A stretch of 64,000 nucleotides of DNA, taken from the NCBI RefSeq assembly GCF_008642275.1, contig NZ_CP029189.1, positions 4,252,501 to 4,316,500 on the forward strand, written 5' to 3'. This document shows, in pieces, positions 27,223 through 33,167 of the stretch (within the stretch, counting starts at the first letter, position 1; every line of letters starts with the position of its first letter). The notes under the pieces were generated by a model. That model did not search any database. It saw only the letters and a list, made by a program, of their open reading frames with translations, and was not told the origin of the DNA. The position numbers and the translations under genes are program-made. This DNA comes from Streptomyces venezuelae. Its GTDB lineage: Bacteria; Actinomycetota; Actinomycetes; Streptomycetales; Streptomycetaceae.

Positions 27223-27648
27223 ACCGGACGCCCTCGTCAAGGACCGCACGAAAGCCGTGGGCGGCCTATGTCCAGCCCAGGACGGGCGTCCGACGCTGAG
27301 ACGTGAGGAGCGCGTAGCGATCTGGTGCGCTTCCCCGGCACCGCCCCGGGCTCGGGTCTGGATGCGCCCGCCTCTCGGTCGTCCCGGCGCCCGACCAGGC
27401 CGGGCATCGTCGACCGTCCCGTCCCTGGAAGTGTCGTCCGGCTCGTTCTTTTGGGGTTTCCCGCCAGTCTTCGGATGTCCGGGGCGGGTCGGTCGGTCAA
27501 GGGTGGCCGGAGGCCATCGCGTAGCGACGCGACGACGTAGGAGGAGCGCCCTTGAGGGACCGGCCCGACCCGGAGAGACGATGAGACTGACGGGAAACCC
27601 CACCCGCATCGCCGACCACCGCCCCGGCAGCTCCCGCCCCTCGAAGCC
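27223..27648 (+). repeat. Right arm of the ~425-bp inverted repeat
   Basis: Reverse-complement partner of 24977-25399. It ends 68 bases before the DUF1876 start, so it stands in the same relation to its gene as the left arm does to the membrane-protein gene. It carries the equivalent GGAGAGACGATGAGACTGAC. In both arms the ATG opens a frame starting M-x-LTGNPTRI. The remaining 27027-27222 is a non-coding leader of the Gly-repeat gene in which I see nothing else. Confidence 0.88.
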
Positions 27649-27716
27649 ACCGTTCGCGCTCCTCCGCCCCCGGGCGCACCCTGGAGGGAAGGGTGACCCC
27701 CTGGAGGTGATGCACC

Positions 27717-27989
27717 ATGGCCACACTCGTCGGGTGGCATGTGGAGCTCGAATTCACCGAGGAGGGCCACCGCACCAGTGCGGCGGCCCTGGTCAGGCTC
27801 GGGGACGGCTCCGAGATCAAGGCGCGGGGATATGCCTTGCGCCATCCTTCCGACCCGGAGCAGCTGAGGGTCGGGGAAGAAATCGCGGGCGCTCGTGCGC
27901 TCATGGATCTCGCGTCGCAGATGTTGCAGAAGGCCCACGCCGAGATCGATGAGGCTTCGGGCCGTCATTCCTACCCGCTCAACCGCTGA
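27717..27989 (+). CDS. DUF1876 domain protein
   Basis: A 90-residue protein that is entirely one DUF1876 domain: VGWHVELEFTEEGHRTSAAA, GSEIKARGYALRHP, and a C-terminal helix GARALMDLASQMLQKAHAEI. The fold is double-stranded-RNA-binding-like (beta strands then a helix), but no function is established. It is widespread in actinobacteria, often near stress genes. The start follows GGAGG by eight bases. The upstream 425-bp repeat arm may form its leader or promoter. Confidence 0.88.
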   Translation: MATLVGWHVELEFTEEGHRTSAAALVRLGDGSEIKARGYALRHPSDPEQLRVGEEIAGARALMDLASQMLQKAHAEIDEASGRHSYPLNR

Positions 27990-28005
27990 GCGGCAGGCTC
28001 ACAGG

Positions 28006-28041
28006 CCCGCTGAGGGGCTCCGACCGGAGCCCGTCAGCGGG
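28006..28041 (+). terminator. Bidirectional terminator between DUF1876 and ABC permease genes
   Basis: Arms of 17 bases with one internal G-G mismatch around loop AC; the hairpin overlaps the permease stop codon. Confidence 0.75.
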
Positions 28042-28789
28042 TCCTGCCGCGGAACAGGACCGCCGCCAGGGTCATGGCCGCGGCCGTGATGCCCGCGCAC
28101 CAGGTCAGGGCGATCCACGGGGCGTCGCCCGCGGGCTGCGCCAGGAGCAGTGCACGCAGGGATTCGATCACCGGGGTCAGCGGCTGGTGGTCGGCGAAGC
28201 CGTGGAGCCAGCCGGGCATGGTCTCGATGGGGACGAAGGCGCTGGACGGGTACGGCAGGAACATCATCAGGAAGGTGAAGCCGCCCGCCGCCTCCGGCGT
28301 CCGGGCGAGCAGCCCGAGCGCGGCGGCCAGCCACGAGATCGCCGTGATGTACGTCAGCAGCAGCCCGGCGGCTGCGAGGAAGGCGGCCGGGCCCGCCTGG
28401 GGCCGGAAGCCGATGGCGAGGGCGACGGCGAGGACCAGGGTGGTGGAGACCAGGTTGCGCACCACCGAGGCCGCGACGTGTCCGGCGAGGACCGGGATGC
28501 CGCCGATGTCGAGGGCACGGAAGCGGTCGATGACGCCGTTCGTCATGTCCTCGGTGACGCTGACGGCGGTGGAGGCCGCGCCGAAGCCCGCGCAGAGCAG
28601 CATCGCGCCCGGCACCACGTACGTCACGTACGCCGTGCCGGTGTCGATGGCCCCGCCGAAGAAGTAGACGAAGATCAGCATCAGCATGACGGGCAGCATC
28701 AGGGCGGCGATCAGTGCGTCGGGCCGGCGGCTGCTGATGCGCAGGCTGCGCCCGGCCAGGGTGAGGGCGCTCACGGGCACGGCGGTCAT
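28034..28789 (-). CDS. ABC-2 type permease (DrrB-like exporter subunit)
   Basis: About 251 residues with six hydrophobic segments typical of ABC-2 exporters, including PDALIAALMLPVMLMLIFVY and FLMMFLPYPSSAFVPIETMP, the latter being the conserved DrrB-type loop. It forms the membrane channel for the ATPase encoded just upstream, whose stop overlaps this start by four bases (ATGA). The pair resembles daunorubicin-type multidrug exporters. The substrate is unknown. Confidence 0.9.
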   Translation of the reverse strand: MTAVPVSALTLAGRSLRISSRRPDALIAALMLPVMLMLIFVYFFGGAIDTGTAYVTYVVPGAMLLCAGFGAASTAVSVTEDMTNGVIDRFRALDIGGIPVLAGHVAASVVRNLVSTTLVLAVALAIGFRPQAGPAAFLAAAGLLLTYITAISWLAAALGLLARTPEAAGGFTFLMMFLPYPSSAFVPIETMPGWLHGFADHQPLTPVIESLRALLLAQPAGDAPWIALTWCAGITAAAMTLAAVLFRGRTR

Positions 28790-29730
28790 CGGGCGGCTCC
28801 CGTCAGGGCGAGAAAGACGTCGTCGAGGGTGGCGCTGCGGACCGCGAAGCGGTCGACGGTGGTGCGTTGCGGGTCGAGCTCGTCGAGCAGTGCGCGGACG
28901 TGCGCGGCGGTGCCGTCGGTGGGCAGGCCGAGGGTGAGCTCGTCGGGGGCGAGGTGGACGGCGCGCGGGGCGAGGGCCTCGTACGCGGCCGTGGTGGTGA
29001 GGGTGAGGTCGAGGCGGTGTCCGGCGACCCGGGACTTGAGCTCGGCCGGGGTGCCTTCGGCGGCGATCCGCCCTTCGGCGAGGACGGCGACGCGGTCGGC
29101 GAGTCGGTCGGCCTCCTCCAGGTACTGGGTGGTCAGCAGCACGGTCGTGCCGTCGGCGCGCAGTTCCCGTACGAGCTCCCACAAGTCCTGGCGGCTGCGC
29201 GGATCGAGCCCGGTGGTGGGCTCGTCGAGGAAGATCACCTCCGGCCGGGAGACCAGGCTCGCGGCGAGGTCGAGGCGGCGGCGCATGCCGCCCGAGTACG
29301 TCTTCGCGGTGCGTCCGCCCGCTTCGGCGAGGCCGAAGCGGGCGAGGAGCTCGTCGGCGCGGGTGCGGGCGGCGCGCGCGGAGAGCCCGGCCAGCCGGCC
29401 CATCATGCGCAGGGTCTCGGCGCCGGTCTGGAGCTCGTCGACGGCGGCGAACTGGCCGGTCAGGGCGATGAGTTCACGCACCCGCGAGCGCTCGGTGACG
29501 ATGTCGTGACCGGCGACGCGGACGGTCCCGGCGTCGGCGGCGGTGAGGGTGGCCAGGATCCGGACGGTGGTGGTCTTGCCCGCGCCGTTGGGGCCGAGGA
29601 GGGCGAGGACGCTGCCGCGCGGGACGGCGAGGTCGATGCCGTCGAGGACGCGGAGGTCGCCGTAGGACTTGGTCAGCCCGGTGGCGTGGATCCCGGGGTT
29701 GCCGAGTCTGCCGGAGGTGTGCGTGGTCAT
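28786..29730 (-). CDS. ABC transporter ATP-binding protein (DrrA-like)
   Basis: About 314 residues. Walker A is GPNGAGKTT near residue 52, the signature YSGGMRRRLDLA near 148, and Walker B VIFLDEPTTGLD near 168. The switch position reads TTQYLEEAD, with Gln instead of the usual His, as in DrrA-type drug exporters. A C-terminal DUF4162-like domain ends VRSATLDDVFLALTG. ATG 29730 follows GGGAG; the longer open frame to 29814 would run through the operator. It is divergent from a TetR regulator. Confidence 0.92.
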   Translation of the reverse strand: MTTHTSGRLGNPGIHATGLTKSYGDLRVLDGIDLAVPRGSVLALLGPNGAGKTTTVRILATLTAADAGTVRVAGHDIVTERSRVRELIALTGQFAAVDELQTGAETLRMMGRLAGLSARAARTRADELLARFGLAEAGGRTAKTYSGGMRRRLDLAASLVSRPEVIFLDEPTTGLDPRSRQDLWELVRELRADGTTVLLTTQYLEEADRLADRVAVLAEGRIAAEGTPAELKSRVAGHRLDLTLTTTAAYEALAPRAVHLAPDELTLGLPTDGTAAHVRALLDELDPQRTTVDRFAVRSATLDDVFLALTGAAR

Positions 29731-29775
29731 GGGGGATGGTGCTCCCTTCCCAGCTTCTGCGTATGCCTTACGCTC

Positions 29776-29798
29776 TTCTGTGTAAGTAATACACAGAA
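29776..29798 (+). promoter_or_regulatory. Perfect palindrome, likely TetR operator
   Basis: Nine-base arms TTCTGTGTA and TACACAGAA flank AGTAA in the 101-base gap between the divergent exporter and tetR genes. Position and symmetry suit repression of both by the TetR protein. Confidence 0.75.
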
Positions 29799-29831
29799 CT
29801 AGGATGGGGGTCAATCGAGGAGCGGACGGTC

Positions 29832-30590
29832 ATGGCGGACGAGGACAACGGCACCGGACTCCCGGCGAGCCTGGAAATGGCCTGGGGCCTGCGCGAACGC
29901 CCCGGCAAGGGCCCACGCCCCACGCTCACCCTCCCCCGCATCGTTGACGCGGCGGTCACCCTCGCCGCTTCGGAAGGCATGGACGCCGTCTCCATGGGCC
30001 GGGTGGCCAAGGAACTGGGCGTCTCGACGATGTCCCTCTACCGGTACGTCACGGCGAAGGAAGAGCTCTACATCCTGATGGCCGACGCGGGAGTCGGCAC
30101 CCCGCCGGACCCCTCGGCCGGGGAGGGCGCGGGCTGGCGGGAGCTGCTGACGGACTGGGCGTACGCGCAGCGGGCCGTTCTGATGGCCAACTCCTGGATC
30201 CTGCGCATCCCCATCACCGCCGCGCCCGTCTCCCCGAACCAGCTGGCCTGGATGGAGCGCGGCCTCGCGTCCATGGCGGGAACGGGCCTGAAGGAGAGCG
30301 AGAAGCTCTCCACGATCATCCTGATCGGCGGCCTGGTGCGGAACGAGGCCACCATGGCCGCGGACATGATCGACGCCATCGTGAAGTCGGGCGTCGCCCC
30401 GCAGCAGGCGCTGGCCCAGTACGTGCGCACCCTGGGCCTGATGACCGGTCCGGACAGCCACCCCGCCGTGACACGGCTACTGGAATCGGATGCCTTCAGT
30501 GGCTCCGGCGAGCCGGACTTCCAGTTCCGCTTCGGCCTGGACCGCATCCTGGACGGACTCGCCCCGCTGGTCGCCGAGCGCTCGGGGTGA
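29832..30590 (+). CDS. TetR-family repressor with TetR_C domain
   Basis: 252 residues. The N-terminal helix-turn-helix lies at residues 35-80 (IVDAAVTLAASEGMDAVSMG, then ELGVSTMSLYRYVTAKEEL). The C-terminal part (PPDPSAGEGAGWRELLTDWA onward) matches TetR/TtgR-like ligand-binding helices found beside drug exporters. It probably represses the divergent ABC genes and itself through the palindrome at 29776-29798, with release by the exported compound (inference from family behaviour). Confidence 0.9.
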   Translation: MADEDNGTGLPASLEMAWGLRERPGKGPRPTLTLPRIVDAAVTLAASEGMDAVSMGRVAKELGVSTMSLYRYVTAKEELYILMADAGVGTPPDPSAGEGAGWRELLTDWAYAQRAVLMANSWILRIPITAAPVSPNQLAWMERGLASMAGTGLKESEKLSTIILIGGLVRNEATMAADMIDAIVKSGVAPQQALAQYVRTLGLMTGPDSHPAVTRLLESDAFSGSGEPDFQFRFGLDRILDGLAPLVAERSG

Positions 30591-30608
30591 CGGCCGGCCC
30601 CGGCCGCG

Positions 30609-30854
30609 CTACTCGCTGACCCAGCCGGTCAGCTGCGCCCAGCTCGCCGGGGCGACGTCCAGGACGGGGCCGTCCTGGACCTTCGAGTCCCTGACGTGGA
30701 CGGTGTCCGGGCCGACGGCCATCTCGACGCAGGCGTCGCCGTCACCACCGCTGTACGAGGACTTGCGCCAGGCGACGGCCATTTCCAGGCACTGGCCACC
30801 GTCGCTGCCGCTGTAGCTGGACTTGAACCACTTCAGTGCGGTCGTGGCACTCAT
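30609..30854 (-). CDS. DUF397 protein with duplicated KSSYSG unit
   Basis: 81 residues. DUF397 proteins are small actinobacterial partners encoded beside XRE regulators. Two copies of the core unit are visible: WFKSSYSGSDGGQCLEMA and WRKSSYSGGDGDACVEMA, followed by VHVRDSKVQDGP. Its ATG overlaps the stop of the upstream XRE gene, so the two are co-translated. In related BldB/WhiJ-type systems the small protein antagonises the regulator; that role here is inferred. Confidence 0.9.
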   Translation of the reverse strand: MSATTALKWFKSSYSGSDGGQCLEMAVAWRKSSYSGGDGDACVEMAVGPDTVHVRDSKVQDGPVLDVAPASWAQLTGWVSE

Positions 30855-31675
30855 GTTTCTCCTAGCAGGTGGCCCAACAGGCCCTGAGTCTGCTCGGTGT
30901 TGAGGGCCTGAGTCCGCAGCATTGCATACCTGCGCGCCATGATGCTGACCTCATTGGGGTCCGAGATCAGATGGCTGCCGCGTTGGGTCTCGGTGTAGCC
31001 GAGGTGCTGGTGGGCCTGGGTCTCCATGATCGTGAACGGACCGTCGAGAGCGGCGTGAGAGGTCCCGCCCAGCGGCATCACCTGGAGGCTCACGTCCGGC
31101 AGGTCTGCGCACGCGCGGAGGTGGCGAAGCTGCTCCGCGTACACCTCGTCCCCACCGAGCCGGTCGCGGAGTACCGCCTCCCAGACGACGAAGCTCAGCG
31201 TCGGGGGCGTGCTGCGCCGCAGGATTTCCTGCCGTGCGATGCGGCGGGCGGTCAGCGCCTCGATCTCCTCCTCGGGGTGGGCCGGGACACGGCACCTGAA
31301 GACGGCCCGGGCGTAGCTCTCGGTCTGGAGCAGGCCCGGCACCACCTGATTGTCGAACCAGGACAGTGCGATCGCCTTGGCTTCCAGGTCCATGTACTCC
31401 TCGGCCCATGGGGGAGTCGCGTCCACGGCGGGCAGTTCGTTCGCCGCCACGGTCAGCAGCCCCGGCAGCCCCAGGTGGAAGTCCATCAGTTCGGCGACGT
31501 TCGGCATCAACGCACGCCGGCCCTGCTCGATCGACGCGATGGTCTCCGCGTCCAGGCGTACCAGTTCGCCCAGTTGCTTCTGCGTCAGGTTCTTGGCGAT
31601 GCGGGCGGCGGCCACCATCGCGCCGACCATCTTCATGGTCGTCGCGTTCGGCCGTGCTCGTTTCCTCGGTGGCAT
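30851..31675 (-). CDS. XRE-family regulator with DUF5753 domain (WhiJ-like)
   Basis: About 274 residues. The helix-turn-helix is KNLTQKQLGELVRLDAETIA near residue 30, followed by a DUF5753 domain (residues about 90-265) with the family hallmarks VPGLLQTESYARAV and FTIMETQAHQHLGYTETQRG. Streptomycetes carry many such regulators paired with a DUF397 protein and an RsbW-like ATPase, as in the whiJ cluster, and they influence development. The start MPPRKRARP (31675) is chosen over GTG/ATG 31696. It is divergent from the ATP-binding gene across a strong inverted repeat. Confidence 0.9.
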   Translation of the reverse strand: MPPRKRARPNATTMKMVGAMVAAARIAKNLTQKQLGELVRLDAETIASIEQGRRALMPNVAELMDFHLGLPGLLTVAANELPAVDATPPWAEEYMDLEAKAIALSWFDNQVVPGLLQTESYARAVFRCRVPAHPEEEIEALTARRIARQEILRRSTPPTLSFVVWEAVLRDRLGGDEVYAEQLRHLRACADLPDVSLQVMPLGGTSHAALDGPFTIMETQAHQHLGYTETQRGSHLISDPNEVSIMARRYAMLRTQALNTEQTQGLLGHLLGET

Positions 31676-31714
31676 GACAGCGAACTCCCCACCCACGCAT
31701 GCGGAATACCCGTT

Positions 31715-31748
31715 GCCGACCCGTACTCATCGAGGAGTACGGGTCGGC
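31715..31748 (+). promoter_or_regulatory. Perfect 14-bp inverted repeat in the XRE/ATPase divergent promoter
   Basis: Arms GCCGACCCGTACTC and GAGTACGGGTCGGC flank ATCGAG, midway between the start codons at 31675 and 31789. It is probably the binding site of the XRE regulator or an antitermination/terminator-like structure. Confidence 0.7.
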
Positions 31749-31788
31749 GCCCAGTCACACGCTAGTCACGCAACGCGACGATCGTCCC

Positions 31789-32211
31789 GTGAATCCAACG
31801 ATCCAGGCGGCCCTCGTACGCGAGCGCCTCTACCTCCGCACGCCCCGATCAGTCGCGGCTGCCCGCCAGTTCACACGTGACACCTTGCAGGTGTGGGGGG
31901 TGGCCGACCGTACCGGTGACCTGTTGCTCTGCGTGAGCGAGCTGGCGACCAACGCCCTGCGGTACGGCGTCCCGCCCGGCCGCGGGTACCTGCTGCGGCT
32001 GTTCGGCTTCGAGGACGCGACCCTGCGCATCGAGGTGCACGACGGCGGGCCCGGGTTCTCCCGGATCGCCGGGGGACCGCACGGCAAGGGCCTCACCCTC
32101 GTCACCGCGCTCGCCGACGAATGGGGTGTGCTTCCCCGGACTCCGGGCAAGGTCGTCTGGTGCGAGTTCCGCCGCGCGGCCCGACCGGCCGTCCCGCCGG
32201 CGGGCGCGTGA
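31789..32211 (+). CDS. RsbW-like ATP-binding (HATPase_c) protein
   Basis: About 140 residues forming one GHKL ATPase fold: LLLCVSELATNALRYG (N box), VHDGGPGF (G1) and GKGLTLVTALADEWGV (G2). Such small Streptomyces proteins act as anti-sigma kinases or signalling partners and are regularly found beside XRE/DUF397 pairs. GTG 31789 is preferred because the longer frame from 31699 would be read through the inverted repeat. Partner protein unknown. Confidence 0.85.
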   Translation: MNPTIQAALVRERLYLRTPRSVAAARQFTRDTLQVWGVADRTGDLLLCVSELATNALRYGVPPGRGYLLRLFGFEDATLRIEVHDGGPGFSRIAGGPHGKGLTLVTALADEWGVLPRTPGKVVWCEFRRAARPAVPPAGA

Positions 32212-32217
32212 GTCCGG

Positions 32218-32258
32218 GCGGGCGCACAGGGGGAACGGAACCTCCTCTGTGCGCCCGC
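32218..32258 (+). terminator. Bidirectional terminator between ATPase and VOC genes
   Basis: Twelve-base arms GCGGGCGCACAG and complement (32218-32229, 32247-32258) lie between convergent stops. Confidence 0.8.
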
Positions 32259-32262
32259 AGTC

Positions 32263-33069
32263 TCAGGCCGGCTGCTCCGTGACCGTCGAGGTGATCACCG
32301 CGAAGGGGCCGCCCTGCGGATCGGCCAGGACGGCCATGCGGCCCGCCACCATGTCGAAGGCGGGGGCGAGGACGGTGGCCCCGGCCCGTACGGCGGCGGC
32401 TTGGATCTCGTCGACGTCGTCGACCTGGAAGTACGGCAGCCAGTTCGGGGGAGTGCCGGGGGGCGCCTTGTCCAGGTTCATCATTCCGCCCACCACGCGG
32501 CCGGAGGCCTTGAACTCCGTGTACCCCTCGGCTCCGGGCATGTGGGAGGAGGCCGTGGTGATCGGCAGGATGGCGGAGTAGAACGCGGCGGCGGCGGGGA
32601 CGTCGCTGGTGCTCAGCTCGTTCCAGATGAGGGCGCCGTGCTCGTTGACGATGCCGGCGCCGTCGAAGGAGCCCGGCTGCCACAGGCCGAACACGGCACC
32701 GGTCGGGTCGGCGACGACGGCCATCCGCCCGAGGTCCATGACGTCCATCGGGCCCATCATGACGGTGCCGTGGGCGTCGGTGGCGGACTTGAGGGTGGAG
32801 TCGATGGCGTCGGTGGACAGGTACGTGGTCCACACGGTCGGCGGCATCGGGTCCGGGACGGTGCCGTCCGGGTTGCTCGCCTTCATGATGCCGGCGACCG
32901 GGCGGCCCTTGAGGGTGCAGACGGAGTAGCCGCCCTGCTCGGCGGGGCCGATCTCGCCCTGCCAGCCGAACAGGTCGCAGTAGAAGTCGAGGGCGGCCTG
33001 CTGGTCGGGGACCATCAGGTCGATCCAGCAGGGAGTGCCGGGCTTGTAGGGGCCGTTCATGTCGGGCAC
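32263..33069 (-). CDS. VOC-superfamily protein with two glyoxalase domains
   Basis: 268 residues with two tandem vicinal-oxygen-chelate domains, residues 10-130 (CWIDLMVPDQQAALDFYCDL ... RMAVVADPTGAVFGLWQ) and 140-262 (IWNELSTSDVPAAAAFYSAI ... GRMAVLADPQGGPFAVI). Relatives are annotated as glyoxalase or hydroxylase accessory proteins. Metal-ligand residues are only partly conserved, so catalysis is uncertain. GTG 33069 has GGAGG five bases upstream. Confidence 0.87.
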   Translation of the reverse strand: MPDMNGPYKPGTPCWIDLMVPDQQAALDFYCDLFGWQGEIGPAEQGGYSVCTLKGRPVAGIMKASNPDGTVPDPMPPTVWTTYLSTDAIDSTLKSATDAHGTVMMGPMDVMDLGRMAVVADPTGAVFGLWQPGSFDGAGIVNEHGALIWNELSTSDVPAAAAFYSAILPITTASSHMPGAEGYTEFKASGRVVGGMMNLDKAPPGTPPNWLPYFQVDDVDEIQAAAVRAGATVLAPAFDMVAGRMAVLADPQGGPFAVITSTVTEQPA

Positions 33070-33118
33070 GGAGGCCTCCGGTCGTGGGTGGGGGAAGGAC
33101 GGGCCGTCCCCTACCCGG

Positions 33119-33147
33119 CCCGTACGGCCCGAATCGGGCCGTACGGG
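33119..33147 (-). terminator. Terminator after first LAATG protein gene
   Basis: Perfect 13-base arms (CCCGTACGGCCCG) around AAT, 20 bases past the stop at 33168. The stem core is the same as that of the terminator after the paralogous gene at 35546. Confidence 0.85.
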
Positions 33148-33167
33148 TGAAACCGGGCGCGGCGGCG

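Noticed and set aside
25218..27299. A 693-codon plus-strand open frame through the inverted-repeat locus
   Set aside because: It is the complement of two minus-strand genes with clear signal peptides, starts and terminators.
24977..27648. Insertion sequence or composite transposon at the inverted repeats
   Set aside because: No transposase, resolvase or terminal short repeats seen; kept only as an unexplained repeat.
27579..27952. Plus-strand open frame beginning MRLTGNPTRI as a full gene overlapping DUF1876
   Set aside because: After the first 20 codons it degenerates into an Arg/Gly-rich translation overlapping a better gene; kept only as a possible leader.
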